From assembly GCA_015657635.1 (NCBI GenBank), contig JACDQM010000026.1, positions 1-49,655 on the forward strand: DNA of 49,655 nt, in the 5' to 3' direction. The stretch's first letter is position 1, and the number at the start of each line of letters is the position of its first letter. This DNA comes from Roseateles sp. GTDB taxonomy: Bacteria > Pseudomonadota > Gammaproteobacteria > Burkholderiales > Burkholderiaceae_C. The notes beneath the pieces are model-generated. The model ran no database searches. It was not told the DNA's origin and saw nothing but the letters and a program-made list of their open reading frames with translations. Shown piece after piece: positions 28,018-36,790 of the stretch. Both the position numbers and the translations under genes were made by a program.

Positions 28018-28718
28018 TGCCTCGCCGCGCGCAGTCCAATGTCTGGCTGTTCGACCTCGACAACACGCTGCACAACGCCTCGCATCACGCCTTCAAGGCG
28101 CTGAATGTGTCGATGAGCGACTACATCGTCGAGCATCTGGGCCTGGCGCGTGCCGAGGCGGACGCGCTTCGGACGCGTTACTGGCATCGCTATGGTGCCA
28201 CCTTGCTGGGCCTGAATCGCCACCACGGGGTGGACGTTCATCACTTCCTGGCCGAGACTCACCGCTTGCCCGGTCTGGAGGACAGCCTTCACGGCCATGC
28301 CCATGATCTTGCCGCGCTGCGGCGGCTGCCGGGACGCAAGTTCGTGTTGACCAATGCGCCGCTGGCTTACGCCTTGCGGGTGCTCGGCCAGCTGGGCCTG
28401 TTGCATGAGTTCGAGGCGGTGATCGGCTTTGAGCAGATGCGCATGTTCGGCCGGCACCGCCCCAAGCCGGATGCCCGCATGCTGCGCTGGCTGGCCGCGC
28501 AGCTGAAGGTGCAGCCAGGCCGCTGCGTGCTGGTGGAGGACACGCTGATGCATCAAAAGTCGGCACGCGCCGTGGGGATGCGCACCATCTGGGTGCAGCG
28601 CTGGGTTCGCCAGGCCAGCCGCAGCGCGGGTGTGGATGCCCGACTGGGACGCCGCCCCGCCTATGTCGATCGACGTGTACACGGGCTGGCCGAGCTTTTG
28701 CGGCGGCCGCTGGGCTGA
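28014..28718 (+). CDS. HAD-family pyrimidine 5'-nucleotidase-like phosphatase
   Basis: The 234-residue cytoplasmic HAD-superfamily enzyme has the nucleophile motif WLFDLDNTLHNA at 12-23 (D-x-D), KFVLTNAP as motif II, and GRHRPKPDARML with CVLVEDTLMHQ as motifs III and IV. The cap region HHGVDVHHFL is that of the SDT1/pyrimidine 5'-nucleotidase branch, which dephosphorylates UMP/CMP or damaged nucleotides. It is translationally coupled to the EamA gene by an ATGA overlap, so the transporter and the nucleotidase may act together. The pairing with argB and slmA nearby is a position seen in Burkholderiales. Confidence 0.87.
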   Translation: MMPRRAQSNVWLFDLDNTLHNASHHAFKALNVSMSDYIVEHLGLARAEADALRTRYWHRYGATLLGLNRHHGVDVHHFLAETHRLPGLEDSLHGHAHDLAALRRLPGRKFVLTNAPLAYALRVLGQLGLLHEFEAVIGFEQMRMFGRHRPKPDARMLRWLAAQLKVQPGRCVLVEDTLMHQKSARAVGMRTIWVQRWVRQASRSAGVDARLGRRPAYVDRRVHGLAELLRRPLG

Positions 28719-28769
28719 GTCTGGCAAGGGTGTCGGCGCCACAGTTCGGAGACTTCGGGTCTACGCGGC

Positions 28770-28798
28770 TTGTTGTGCACGCGGCACGCAAGCAGAAT
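28770..28798 (+). promoter_or_regulatory. Probable sigma-70-type promoter of the response-regulator gene
   Basis: TTGTTG (28770-28775) and CAGAAT (28793-28798) are separated by 17 bases and end 27 bases before the ATG. This is a plausible match to the housekeeping consensus in a GC-rich background. Confidence 0.45.
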
Positions 28799-28825
28799 GG
28801 CCCCGCGTCCATGGCCAGTTGACCT

Positions 28826-29500
28826 ATGCCCGATTTCTCAGTACTGATTGTCGAAGACCAGATCCGATTTCGAGATGCCTTTACCCTGGCCCTGAGCAGT
28901 GTTCCCGATATCAAGTTGCTCGGCATTGCGCCCGATCTGCCCCAGGGACGAAAGATGTTCGACCAGACCCAGCCCGATGTGCTGCTGGTCGACCTGGATC
29001 TGCCAGGCGGCAGCGGCATCGAGCTGATCCGGCACGCGGCGCAGACGCGCCCGCAATGCGATGTGATGGTGATTTCAGTGTTCGGGGATGAGCAGCATGT
29101 GCTGTCCAGCATCGAGGCCGGCGCCACGGGCTATCTGTTGAAAGATTCCTTGGCGCTGGATCTGGCTGGCCAGTTGCGGGCTTTGCGCAATGGCGGCAGC
29201 CCGATCAGCCCTCTGATTGCGCGCCGCCTGCTGATGCGCCTGGCGCCTGGCGCCGGGCAGGGCGGCTCTGGGAGTGCGCCGCTGGTCGAGGATGAATCGG
29301 CGGTGGCCTTGTCCGAGCAGGAATCGCGCGTTTTGCATCTGGCCGCCAAAGGCTTCACCTTCGATGAGATCGCGCAGTTCATGCAGGTGTCGCCGCACAC
29401 GGTGATGACTTACGTGAAGCGCATCTATCGCAAGCTGCAGGTGCGCTCCAAGGTTGAAGCCATCTACGAAGCCCGCCGCCTGGGTTGGTTGCGCGACTGA
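28826..29500 (+). CDS. NarL/FixJ-type response regulator (LuxR HTH)
   Basis: The 224-residue two-component regulator has a receiver domain VLIVEDQIRFRDAF with the phosphoacceptor Asp at about 56 in LLVDLDLPGGSG and the Lys in GYLLKDSL. A linker follows, then a LuxR-type helix-turn-helix, LSEQESRVLHLAAKGFTFDE, with VSPHTVMTYVKRIYRKLQV. No histidine kinase gene is adjacent, so the partner must be elsewhere. It has its own promoter and is followed by slmA, 76 bases downstream. Its target genes cannot be predicted. Confidence 0.93.
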   Translation: MPDFSVLIVEDQIRFRDAFTLALSSVPDIKLLGIAPDLPQGRKMFDQTQPDVLLVDLDLPGGSGIELIRHAAQTRPQCDVMVISVFGDEQHVLSSIEAGATGYLLKDSLALDLAGQLRALRNGGSPISPLIARRLLMRLAPGAGQGGSGSAPLVEDESAVALSEQESRVLHLAAKGFTFDEIAQFMQVSPHTVMTYVKRIYRKLQVRSKVEAIYEARRLGWLRD

Positions 29501-29576
29501 GTGCTCGGGTGGCGGCGCTCCAGGCTGTCATTGCCCTGTGCCAGAATCGCCGCAGACTTCCAGCTTCGCGCCACCG

Positions 29577-30227
29577 ATGCACGCCTCCCCCTCCGATCTG
29601 ACGGACTCCGAGCCCGACGCCACGGCAGCCAGCCCTCAGGCGCCGCGCAAGCGTCCACGGCCCGGTGAGCGGCGTGTGCAGATCCTGCAGACCCTGGCCA
29701 CCATGCTGGAGCAGCCGGGCAGCGAGCGCGTCACGACCGCCGCGCTGGCTGCCAAGCTGGAAGTCAGCGAGGCGGCGCTGTACCGGCACTTCGCCAGCAA
29801 GGCCCAGATGTTCGAGGGCCTGATCGAGTTCATCGAGAGCAGCGTCTTCACGCTGCTCAAGCAGATTGCCGAGCGCGAGCCTTCCGGCATGGCGCAGGCC
29901 CAGCGCATCGTGGCGGTGGTGCTGCAGTTCGGCGAACGCAACCCTGGCATGACGCGTGTGATGGTGGGTGATGCGCTGGTGTTCGAGAACGAACGCCTGA
30001 CCACGCGGATGAATCAGTTCTTCGACCGCATCGAGTCGGCGCTGCGCCAGTCGCTGCGCACGGCCGCCGAAGCGCGCGGCTCCACCACGCCCACGGTCGA
30101 GGCCAATGCGCAAGCCTCGGTGATGGTGTGCTTCATCCTGGGGCGGCTGCAGCGCTATGCCCGCTCGGGCTTCAAGCGTCTGCCCAGCGAACAGCTGGAA
30201 GCTGCTTTGCGCATGCTGTCGGTCTGA
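29577..30227 (+). CDS. slmA: Nucleoid occlusion factor SlmA
   Basis: The 216-residue TetR-family DNA-binding protein blocks FtsZ ring assembly over the nucleoid. It matches SlmA along its length: RRVQILQTLATMLEQPGSER, TTAALAAKLEVSEAALYRHF (recognition helix), then SKAQMFEGLIEFIESSVFTL and FGERNPGMTRVMVGDALVFE. The unusually long N-terminal tail is Pro/Ala/Ser-rich (about 30 residues) and not conserved. ATG 29577 is chosen over an in-frame upstream start at 29454 that lies inside the response-regulator gene. The gene sits between the response regulator and the DUF815 ATPase. Confidence 0.9.
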   Translation: MHASPSDLTDSEPDATAASPQAPRKRPRPGERRVQILQTLATMLEQPGSERVTTAALAAKLEVSEAALYRHFASKAQMFEGLIEFIESSVFTLLKQIAEREPSGMAQAQRIVAVVLQFGERNPGMTRVMVGDALVFENERLTTRMNQFFDRIESALRQSLRTAAEARGSTTPTVEANAQASVMVCFILGRLQRYARSGFKRLPSEQLEAALRMLSV

Positions 30228-30255
30228 CGCCGCCTCGGTCTTTTAGACTGCGGGC

Positions 30256-31179
30256 ATGTCTGCCCTTGAACATCTGATCGAACGCGCCGAGGCGCTGCTC
30301 ACCCGACTCGAATCCGTGCTGCCGCAGCCGCTGGCAGCCCCCGACTGGTCGGCGTCGGTGGCGTTTCGTGCGCGCCGCCGCGCCGGCCGCCTGCTGCTGG
30401 AGCCGGTGCGCCATGTCTCCCCTATCCGGCTGCAGGACCTGAAGGAGGTCGAGCCCCAGAAGGAAAAGCTGCTGCGCAATACCGAGCAGTTCGTGGCGGG
30501 CCGCCCGGCCAACAATGTGCTGCTGACCGGCGCGCGCGGCACCGGCAAGAGCTCGTTGATCAAGGCCTGCCTGAATGAATTCGCACCGCAGGGCCTGCGC
30601 CTGATCGAGGTCGACAAGGGCGATCTGGTCGACCTGCCCGATCTGGTGGATCTGGTCAGCGAGCGGCCCGAGCGTTTCGTGATCTTCTGCGATGACCTGT
30701 CCTTTGATGAGGGCGAGCTCGGCTACAAGGCGCTGAAGTCCATGCTGGATGGCTCGGTGGCCGCGGCCAGCGACAACCTGCTGATCTACGCCACCAGCAA
30801 CCGCCGACACCTGCTGCCCGAGCAGATGAAGGACAACCTCGCCGCCAAGATGGATGAGAACGGCGAGCTGCACCCGGGTGAGGCGATCGAGGAGAAGGTG
30901 TCGCTCTCGGAGCGCTTCGGCCTGTGGGTGAGTTTCTATCCCTTCAGCCAGCAGGAGTATCTGGGAATCTGCGCGCAATGGCTGCGTTATTACGGGCTGG
31001 ACGAGGCGCAGATCGCTGCGTCCCGGCAGCCGTCGCTGGTGTGGGCGCTGGAGCGCGGCTCACGCTCGGGGCGCGTGGCCTTCCAGTTCGCGCGCGATCT
31101 GGCCGGTCGCAGCCAGGCCGAGGCGCTGCCGGCCAACACCATCCATGGCGATGCGCCCGAGGGTCTGGACCATGCCTGA
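30256..31179 (+). CDS. DUF815-family P-loop ATPase
   Basis: The 307-residue AAA-like protein belongs to a family whose function is not firmly known. Walker A is GARGTGKSS at 92-100 and Walker B FVIFCDDLSF at 141-150. SNRRHLLPEQMKDN follows, a sensor-like motif typical of DUF815, and a C-terminal helical region LSERFGLWVSFYPFSQQEYL. The N-terminal 60 residues are a separate helical region. It overlaps the MutT gene start, so the two are coupled. TAGACT at 30245-30250 could be a -10, leaving a very short leader. Confidence 0.88.
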   Translation: MSALEHLIERAEALLTRLESVLPQPLAAPDWSASVAFRARRRAGRLLLEPVRHVSPIRLQDLKEVEPQKEKLLRNTEQFVAGRPANNVLLTGARGTGKSSLIKACLNEFAPQGLRLIEVDKGDLVDLPDLVDLVSERPERFVIFCDDLSFDEGELGYKALKSMLDGSVAAASDNLLIYATSNRRHLLPEQMKDNLAAKMDENGELHPGEAIEEKVSLSERFGLWVSFYPFSQQEYLGICAQWLRYYGLDEAQIAASRQPSLVWALERGSRSGRVAFQFARDLAGRSQAEALPANTIHGDAPEGLDHA

Positions 31180-31624
31180 GGCCGTACAAGAGCGCGTGCC
31201 GGTGGACGTGGCGGTGGGCGTGCTGGTCGAGCGTGATGCGCAAGGCCGGGAAGGGCGCTTTCTGCTGACTTCGCGGCCTGCAGGAAAGGTGTTCGCGGGC
31301 TATTGGGAGTTCCCGGGCGGCAAGCTGGAAGCGGGCGAGACGGTGGAGCAGGCCCTGAAGCGTGAGTTGCAGGAAGAGCTGGGCATCACGATCGGCGCGG
31401 CGCACCCCTGGAAGGTCGAGCTGATGGACTACCCGCATGCCCGCGTACGCCTGCACTTCTGCAAGGTCTACGAATGGACGGGCGAGTTCGAGATGCGCGA
31501 GCGCCAGCAGATGGCCTGGGAGACCTTGCCTGTGCAGCAGCAGCCGGTGCTGCCTGGAACGATTCCGGTGCTGCAGTGGTTTGCGGCCGAGCGCGGCTTT
31601 GTCGGGGGCACCCATGTCGGCTGA
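31172..31624 (+). CDS. MutT-type Nudix hydrolase
   Basis: The 150-residue cytoplasmic hydrolase is probably an 8-oxo-dGTP diphosphatase that cleans the nucleotide pool. The Nudix box runs from 49 to 72: [12 protein letters not shown] then [12 protein letters not shown], with all the G-x5-E-x7-R-E-x2-E-E-x-G residues. [10 protein letters not shown] precedes it, as in MutT. Start ATG 31172 overlaps the DUF815 stop by eight bases. A coupled DUF815 ATPase and MutT pair suggests a shared role in DNA or nucleotide quality control, which is an inference only. Confidence 0.9.
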   Translation: MPEAVQERVPVDVAVGVLVERDAQGREGRFLLTSRPAGKVFAGYWEFPGGKLEAGETVEQALKRELQEELGITIGAAHPWKVELMDYPHARVRLHFCKVYEWTGEFEMRERQQMAWETLPVQQQPVLPGTIPVLQWFAAERGFVGGTHVG

Positions 31625-32030
31625 CCCGTACACTGCTGGCATGCAATGGCTTGATCAGATCAAATGGGACCGCGACGGCTTGGTGCCGGTGATCGCGCAG
31701 GAACGCGATAGCGGCGACGTGCTGATGTTCGCGTGGATGAACCGCGAGGCGCTGGCGCGTACGGCCGAGCTGGGTCAGGCGGTGTACTGGAGCCGCTCGC
31801 GCAACAAGCTGTGGCACAAAGGCGAGGAATCCGGCCATCTGCAGATCGTGCACGAGATGCGTCTGGATTGCGACAACGACGTGCTGCTGCTGAAGATCAC
31901 CCAGCAAGGGCATGAGCCGGGCATCGCCTGCCACACGGGCCGCCACAGCTGCTTCTACCAACGCTTTGAGAACGGCAGCTGGCAGACGGTGGAGCCGGTC
32001 CTGAAAGACCCTGAGAGCATCTACAAATGA
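31614..32030 (+). CDS. hisI: Phosphoribosyl-AMP cyclohydrolase HisI
   Basis: The 138-residue enzyme opens the purine ring of phosphoribosyl-AMP in the third step of histidine biosynthesis. Its motifs are [30 protein letters not shown], the metal site DCDND at 85-89, and [13 protein letters not shown] with the Zn-binding Cys residues near 106 and 113. ATG 31614 overlaps the MutT stop; ATG 31641 (MQWLDQIKW) gives a more typical length and is equally possible. It is coupled to hisE by an ATGA overlap. The rest of the his operon is not upstream here, so the pathway is split or rearranged in this genome. Confidence 0.95.
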   Translation: MSADPYTAGMQWLDQIKWDRDGLVPVIAQERDSGDVLMFAWMNREALARTAELGQAVYWSRSRNKLWHKGEESGHLQIVHEMRLDCDNDVLLLKITQQGHEPGIACHTGRHSCFYQRFENGSWQTVEPVLKDPESIYK

Positions 32031-32401
32031 GCAGCAGCCAGATCGACAGCCGGGATGTGCTGGCCCGTGTGGCTGCCGTGATCGAGTCGCGCAAGCCCGC
32101 CAATGGCGGCGACCCGGCCGGCAGCTATGTGGCCAAGCTTTTCGGCAAGGGCACCGACGCGATCCTGAAGAAGGTGGGTGAGGAGGCGACCGAGCTGGTG
32201 ATGGCCGCCAAGGACGCTGACGCGCAGAAGATCGTCTACGAGACGGCCGACCTGTGGTTTCACTCGATGATCGCGCTGGCCCAGTTCGGCCTGAAACCCG
32301 AGGACGTGCTGGCGGAATTGGCGCGGCGCGAGGGCTTGTCGGGGCTGGTTGAGTTTGCACAGCGCGGCGGCGACGCAGGGACACAAGCCAAGGAGGAATG
32401 A
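32027..32401 (+). CDS. hisE: Phosphoribosyl-ATP pyrophosphatase HisE
   Basis: The 124-residue MazG-like enzyme carries out the second step of histidine biosynthesis, removing pyrophosphate from phosphoribosyl-ATP. [37 protein letters not shown], then [14 protein letters not shown] are the family core with its Glu/Asp metal ligands. HisI and HisE are separate proteins here, unlike the fused HisIE of enterics. It starts inside the hisI stop codon (ATGA). The downstream membrane-protein gene starts one base after its stop. Confidence 0.95.
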   Translation: MSSSQIDSRDVLARVAAVIESRKPANGGDPAGSYVAKLFGKGTDAILKKVGEEATELVMAAKDADAQKIVYETADLWFHSMIALAQFGLKPEDVLAELARREGLSGLVEFAQRGGDAGTQAKEE

Positions 32402-32402
32402 G

Positions 32403-32771
32403 ATGACTGATTTCAATGACGGACTTACGATGGCGCAACCGATCTCGGCCGAGCGGCTGGCCAGTCTCATGCAGCTGACGCTGATCACCTACGTCCTCTA
32501 TGCACTGAGTGCCTTCACCGGCTTCACGGCCATCGTGGCCGTCATCATCAACTACATCAAGCGTGAAGACACGGCGGGCACGATCTACGCCAGCCACTTC
32601 ACCTGGCAGATCCGCACCTTCTGGTGGAGCCTGCTGTGGGCCTGCCTGGGCGTCCTGCTCATCATCGTCGGCATCGGCGTGCTGGTGCTGATCGCTGACT
32701 CGATCTGGGTGATCTATCGCATCGTCAAGGGCGTGCTGAACTGGAACGACGGCAAGGCCATGCCGGTCTGA
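32403..32771 (+). CDS. DUF4870-like small membrane protein
   Basis: The 122-residue protein has three or four hydrophobic segments (LITYVLYALSAFTGFTAIVA, LLWACLGVLLIIVGIGVLVL, then IWVIYRIVKGVLNW) and a short polar N-terminus. It resembles the Tic20/DUF4870-type small membrane proteins placed between hisE and the HIT gene in many Burkholderiales. The function is unknown. ATG 32403 follows the hisE stop directly, so it is in the operon. Confidence 0.82.
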   Translation: MTDFNDGLTMAQPISAERLASLMQLTLITYVLYALSAFTGFTAIVAVIINYIKREDTAGTIYASHFTWQIRTFWWSLLWACLGVLLIIVGIGVLVLIADSIWVIYRIVKGVLNWNDGKAMPV

Positions 32772-32782
32772 ATGTGAGCATC

Positions 32783-33130
32783 ATGAGTCAAGACCCCAAC
32801 TGCATCTTCTGCAAGATCGTCGCCGGTCAGATTCCGGCCAAGAAGGTTTACGAGGATGAGCACATCCTGGCCTTCCACGACATCCACCCCTGGGCACCGG
32901 TACACATCCTGATGATTCCCAAGCTGCACATTCCCAGCATGGTCGAGCTCGCGCCCGAGCATGCTGGCGTGATGGGGCAGATGGCCGTGCTGGCGCCGCG
33001 CCTGATGCGCGAGTTGGGCGTGAGCAACGGCTTCCGGACCGTCATCAACACCGGTCCCGACGGGGCGCAGGAGGTCTACCACTTGCACATGCATGTGATG
33101 GGCGGCCCGCGGCCGTGGCTGAAAGGCTAG
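32783..33130 (+). CDS. HIT-family (HinT-like) nucleotide hydrolase
   Basis: The 115-residue cytoplasmic purine nucleoside phosphoramidase is of the HinT type. CIFCKIVAGQIPAKKVYEDE carries two cysteines of the zinc-type N-terminus, HDIHPWAPVHILMIPKLHI the first histidines, and HLHMHVMGG the catalytic histidine triad. ATG 32783 is chosen; an in-frame GTG at 32774 would add three residues. It ends the his-linked run. A 166-base gap then separates it from the tat operon. Confidence 0.95.
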   Translation: MSQDPNCIFCKIVAGQIPAKKVYEDEHILAFHDIHPWAPVHILMIPKLHIPSMVELAPEHAGVMGQMAVLAPRLMRELGVSNGFRTVINTGPDGAQEVYHLHMHVMGGPRPWLKG

Positions 33131-33263
33131 GCACCGCTCGTTTCAGCCCGGGTGGGCGCGCTCGAAGCCCAGCCTCGGCCAAAGCGCCAGGCACCCTCAG
33201 GCACTTGTTTTTTCATCCGCCGGGCCAATCTGGCGTTGCGGAACGTCTGTCACACGGGCAACT

Positions 33264-33269
33264 TAGAAT
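33264..33269 (+). promoter_or_regulatory. Possible -10 element of the tat operon
   Basis: TAGAAT lies 28 bases before the tatA ATG in the 166-base gap after the HIT gene. No well-spaced -35 is evident, so the call is weak. Confidence 0.35.
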
Positions 33270-33296
33270 GCCCACTTCCGTTTGCAGGAGATAACT

Positions 33297-33520
33297 ATGG
33301 GTTCGTTCAGCATTTGGCATTGGCTCATCGTGCTGTTGGTCGTGGTGCTGATCTTCGGCACCAAGAAGCTCAAGAACATGGGCTCCGACCTGGGCGGCGC
33401 CGTCAAGGGTTTCAAGGACGGCATGAAGGACGGTGGCGCAGATGCGCGGCCCAGCAGGTCACCAGCAACAAGGCGACCGACAGCAACACCGTCGACGTCG
33501 AAGCCAAGACCAAGTCTTGA
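33297..33520 (+). CDS. tatA: Sec-independent translocase subunit TatA (frame broken by one-base loss)
   Basis: TatA forms the pore-like part of the twin-arginine translocon. [20 protein letters not shown], then [20 protein letters not shown], is the textbook TatA membrane helix, hinge and amphipathic helix. After residue 50 the frame changes. Restoring one G in GATGCGCGGCCCAG (33440-33453) turns the out-of-frame tail into [15 protein letters not shown] and VDVEAKTKS, ending at the TGA at 33518-33520 for 74 residues, the usual TatA size. Unrepaired, the frame would run on to 33545 with a tail unlike TatA. AGGAG precedes the ATG. It heads the tatA-tatB-tatC operon. Confidence 0.9.
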
Positions 33521-33563
33521 TGCTGCGGTCCGGCCTTTTCCGTGACGCTGCCGAGTCCACCGC

Positions 33564-34058
33564 ATGATTGACTTCGGTTTCGACAAGCTGGCCCTGATCG
33601 GGGCCGTGGCCTTGATCGTGATTGGTCCCGAGCGCCTGCCGCGCGTGGCGCGGACGGTTGGCCATCTGCTGGGCAAGGCGCAACGCTATGTGTCCGATGT
33701 CAAGGCCGAGGTCAACCGCTCCATCGAGCTTGATGAGCTCAAAAAGATGAAGACTCATATGGAAGACGCGGCGCGCGATGTCGAGCAGAGCGTCAACAAT
33801 GAGATCAAGCAGACCACGGACAGCTTTGAGCAGAACTGGCAGGACGCCACAGGTGGCCTGAGCTCCTCCTACGACGGCGACAGCAGCTATTCGCAGCCCC
33901 TGAGCGTGCCGCCCGGCAGCGCCAGGCCGAAGAAGAACTGGCGCCTCAAGCGCAGCGCCGTGCCGCAGTGGTACAAGCAGCGCCAGGGCGTGCGGCGCCA
34001 TGCCCAGTCGGGTGCGGCGCGCGTGGCCCGGTTCCGCCCGCCCCGCCCAATCAAATGA
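33564..34058 (+). CDS. tatB: Twin-arginine translocase subunit TatB
   Basis: The 164-residue TatB binds Tat signal peptides together with TatC. Its start [20 protein letters not shown], then [13 protein letters not shown], is the family signature: a short membrane helix, the Glu after the hinge and an amphipathic helix. A long acidic coiled region ([20 protein letters not shown]) and a basic C-terminal tail rich in Arg follow. Its stop overlaps the tatC start (ATGA). Confidence 0.95.
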   Translation: MIDFGFDKLALIGAVALIVIGPERLPRVARTVGHLLGKAQRYVSDVKAEVNRSIELDELKKMKTHMEDAARDVEQSVNNEIKQTTDSFEQNWQDATGGLSSSYDGDSSYSQPLSVPPGSARPKKNWRLKRSAVPQWYKQRQGVRRHAQSGAARVARFRPPRPIK

Positions 34059-34840
34059 CCGATTCCCGCAAGCCTGACGAGGACGAACTCGCCGGCACAG
34101 AACAGCCTTTTGTCTCGCACCTGATCGAGCTGCGTGACCGGCTGGTGAAGGCCTTCATCGCCGTGGGCATCGCCTTTGGCGTGCTGGCCCTTTACCCCGG
34201 ACCTTCGGCGCTCTACGACCTGCTGGCCTCGCCGCTGGTGGCACAGCTGCCGCAGGGCTCGACGATGATCGCCACCAATGTCATCTCGCCCTTCCTGGTG
34301 CCGCTGAAGATCACGCTGCTGGCGGCCTTCATGCTGGCGCTGCCTATCGTGCTGTACCAGGTTTGGGCCTTTGTGGCGCCGGGCCTCTACACGCATGAGA
34401 AGCGACTGGTCGCGCCCTTGGTGGTGTCCAGCACGCTGCTGTTCCTGCTCGGCGTGGCCTTTTGCTACTTCTTCGTGTTCGGCCAGGTGTTCAAGTTCAT
34501 CCAGAGCTTCGCACCCAAGAGCATCACGGCAGCGCCTGACATCGAGGCTTACCTGAGTTTCGTGATGTCGATGTTCATTGCCTTCGGCGCGGCCTTCGAA
34601 GTGCCGGTTGTGGTGGTGGTGCTGGCGCGCATGGGCTTGGTCACGGTCGAGAAGCTCAAGGAGTTCCGTGGCTACTTCATCGTGCTGGCCTTCGTGATCG
34701 CCGCGATCATCACGCCGCCGGATGTGGTGTCCCAGCTCGCGCTGGCGATTCCGATGTGCCTGCTCTATGAGCTGGGCATCTGGGCGGCGCGCCTCTTCCT
34801 GCGCTACTCGAAGGCGCCGGACAGCGAGCCGCAGGCCTGA
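34055..34840 (+). CDS. tatC: Twin-arginine translocase subunit TatC
   Basis: The 261-residue inner-membrane core of the Tat system has six helices. The cytoplasmic N-terminal motif [20 protein letters not shown] and the first cytoplasmic loop [17 protein letters not shown] bind the twin-arginine signal, and [20 protein letters not shown]-like text appears in the last helices (read here as [14 protein letters not shown]). The operon would serve Tat substrates such as the Rieske protein PetA in this window. The gene ends 22 bases before the convergent HtrA-type protease gene. Confidence 0.96.
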   Translation: MTDSRKPDEDELAGTEQPFVSHLIELRDRLVKAFIAVGIAFGVLALYPGPSALYDLLASPLVAQLPQGSTMIATNVISPFLVPLKITLLAAFMLALPIVLYQVWAFVAPGLYTHEKRLVAPLVVSSTLLFLLGVAFCYFFVFGQVFKFIQSFAPKSITAAPDIEAYLSFVMSMFIAFGAAFEVPVVVVVLARMGLVTVEKLKEFRGYFIVLAFVIAAIITPPDVVSQLALAIPMCLLYELGIWAARLFLRYSKAPDSEPQA

Positions 34841-34862
34841 GCGCTGCGGCGGTCAAGCCATC

Positions 34863-36026
34863 TCAATCGTCCTCGGCCTGCGGTAGCGGGCGCTGGCCGA
34901 TGGCCAGCTGAAACACCAGCGCCTGACTGCCACGTTGCACAGCCACGGCGGCCTGGCTCTTGGGGGTGAGGGCCGCCACGGCGGCCAGCAACTCGGCCGG
35001 GCTGCGCACCGTCTTGTTGGCGACCTGTGTCACCACGTCGCCGGGCTTGATGCCGGCCTTGGCCGCCGGCGCATCCACCACCACGGCGCTGATCAGCACG
35101 CCCTCCTTGACGCTGAGCTTGAAGGCCTCGATGAACTCGGGTGTCAGCTCGCGCGTCTGCACGCCGATCCAGCCCCGGGCCACCAAACCGTCCTTCAGCA
35201 GCGCCTGCATCACCTGCAATGCTGCATCGATGGGGATCGCGAAGCCGATGCCCAGGCTGCCACCGCTGTTCGAATAGATCGCGGTGTTGATGCCGATCAG
35301 GCGACCCTCGGCATCGACCAGCGCGCCACCGGAATTGCCCGGGTTGATGGCGGCATCGGTCTGGATGAAGTTCTCGAAGGTGCTGATGCCCAGCTGGTTG
35401 CGCCCCAGCGCGCTGACGATGCCCGAGGTGACGGTCTGCCCCACATCGAAGGGGTTGCCGATGGCCAGCACCGAGTCGCCCACCTGCAGGCTGGCCGTGG
35501 CGCCGAGCGCGATGACGGGCAGCTTGTCCAGGCTGATCTTCAGCACGGCCAGATCGGTCTCGGGATCAGCGCCGACCAGTTCGGCCCGCGCCTGCCGGCC
35601 ATCGCTGAGCCGCACCTCGATCTCGGAGGCGCCCGCCACCACATGGGCGTTGGTCAGCAGATAGCCTTGCTGGGACACGATCACGCCCGAGCCCAGGCCG
35701 ACCTGCGGCCGCGCTTCGCCACCGTTGCCGAAACGATGAAAACGCTGCCAGCCATCGGCCTGCTGTGCGCGCCGCGGCGCCTTGCTGGCCGAGATGCTGA
35801 CGACCGCCGGCGATGCGCGCTGGGCCGCGCCTCGCAGGCTGCGCGCGGGCTCGGCGGCAGCGGAAGCAGCGGACGAAGGCGCGACGGGGGGCGCATGGCT
35901 GGCCAGGCTGATCTGGGCTGGCGCCTGAAACTGGGCCAGCCACTGCGGCTTGAGCGTGGCGATCACGAAGCCCAGCGCCAGGAACACTGTCACTGCCTGG
36001 GAGAAAATCAGCCAAATTCTGCGCAC
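34863..36026 (-). CDS. HtrA/DegS-type trypsin-like serine protease with one PDZ domain
   Basis: The 387-residue periplasmic protease is anchored by an N-terminal helix (IFSQAVTVFLALGFVIATL). The catalytic triad is visible: His128 in LLTNAHVV, Asp158 in DPETDLAVL and Ser232 in INPGNSGGALVD. A single PDZ domain follows (RGWIGVQTRELTPEFIEAF, then AGIKPGDVVTQVANKTV). One PDZ and a membrane anchor fit DegS/AlgW-type envelope-stress proteases better than DegP. It converges with tatC and is divergent from the Nif3-like gene by only 14 bases. Confidence 0.92.
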   Translation of the reverse strand: MRRIWLIFSQAVTVFLALGFVIATLKPQWLAQFQAPAQISLASHAPPVAPSSAASAAAEPARSLRGAAQRASPAVVSISASKAPRRAQQADGWQRFHRFGNGGEARPQVGLGSGVIVSQQGYLLTNAHVVAGASEIEVRLSDGRQARAELVGADPETDLAVLKISLDKLPVIALGATASLQVGDSVLAIGNPFDVGQTVTSGIVSALGRNQLGISTFENFIQTDAAINPGNSGGALVDAEGRLIGINTAIYSNSGGSLGIGFAIPIDAALQVMQALLKDGLVARGWIGVQTRELTPEFIEAFKLSVKEGVLISAVVVDAPAAKAGIKPGDVVTQVANKTVRSPAELLAAVAALTPKSQAAVAVQRGSQALVFQLAIGQRPLPQAEDD

Positions 36027-36040
36027 CGTCGCTCCTTGCC

Positions 36041-36790
36041 ATGCTCCATCGCAACACCGTCGATCACCATCTCAGCCAGTTGCTGGAGGTGAACCGCTTC
36101 AAAGATTATGGGCCGAACGGTCTGCAGGTCGAGGGGCGTGAGGAGATCCGCCATCTGGTTTGCGGTGTCACTGCGAGCCTGGCCCTGATCGAGGCCGCCA
36201 TCGAGGCGGGCGCGGATGCCATCCTGGTCCACCACGGCCTGTTCTGGCGCGGCCAGGACGGGCGGGTGACGGGATGGATGAAGCAGCGGCTGCAGCGCCT
36301 GCTGGCGCATGACATCAATCTGTTCGCCTACCACCTGCCGTTGGACGCGCATGCCGAGCTGGGCAACAACGCGCAGCTCGGACGCCGGCTGGGCTGGGAG
36401 GCGGACCAACGTTTTGGCGAACAGGAGCTTGGTTTTGCCGCGCCGCTGCCGCAGGGGCTGAGCCTGGACGGCCTGGCCGCGCAACTGCGCGGCAGCCTGG
36501 CGCGCGAGCCGCTGCTAGCCCCCGGCGACGGGCGCGTGCTGCGGCGCGTGGCCTGGTGCACGGGCGGCGCCCAGGGCTATTTCGAAGCGGCCATTGCGGC
36601 TGGGGCCGATGTTTTCGTGACAGGCGAGATCTCCGAGCCACAGGCGCATCTGGCGGCCGAGACGGGCGTGGCCTTCATTGCCGCCGGCCATCACGCCACC
36701 GAGCGATATGGTGTGCAGGCGCTAGGCGCCCATCTGGCGGCCGAGTTCGGCCTGAGCCAGCAGTTCATCGAGATCGGCAATCCGGCATGA
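36041..36790 (+). CDS. Nif3-like dinuclear metal-centre protein
   Basis: The 249-residue YbgI/Nif3-type protein forms toroidal hexamers with two metal ions per subunit. Its landmarks are LLEVNRFKDYGPNGLQVEG, DAILVHHGLFW with ligand histidines, YHLPLDAHAELGNNAQL, and FVTGEISEPQAHLAAETGVA with FIAAGHHATERYG near the C-terminus. The biochemical role of the family is not settled. It is coupled to pdxA by an ATGA overlap and starts 14 bases from the divergent protease gene, so its promoter must be inside that gene's 5' end. Confidence 0.93.
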   Translation: MLHRNTVDHHLSQLLEVNRFKDYGPNGLQVEGREEIRHLVCGVTASLALIEAAIEAGADAILVHHGLFWRGQDGRVTGWMKQRLQRLLAHDINLFAYHLPLDAHAELGNNAQLGRRLGWEADQRFGEQELGFAAPLPQGLSLDGLAAQLRGSLAREPLLAPGDGRVLRRVAWCTGGAQGYFEAAIAAGADVFVTGEISEPQAHLAAETGVAFIAAGHHATERYGVQALGAHLAAEFGLSQQFIEIGNPA

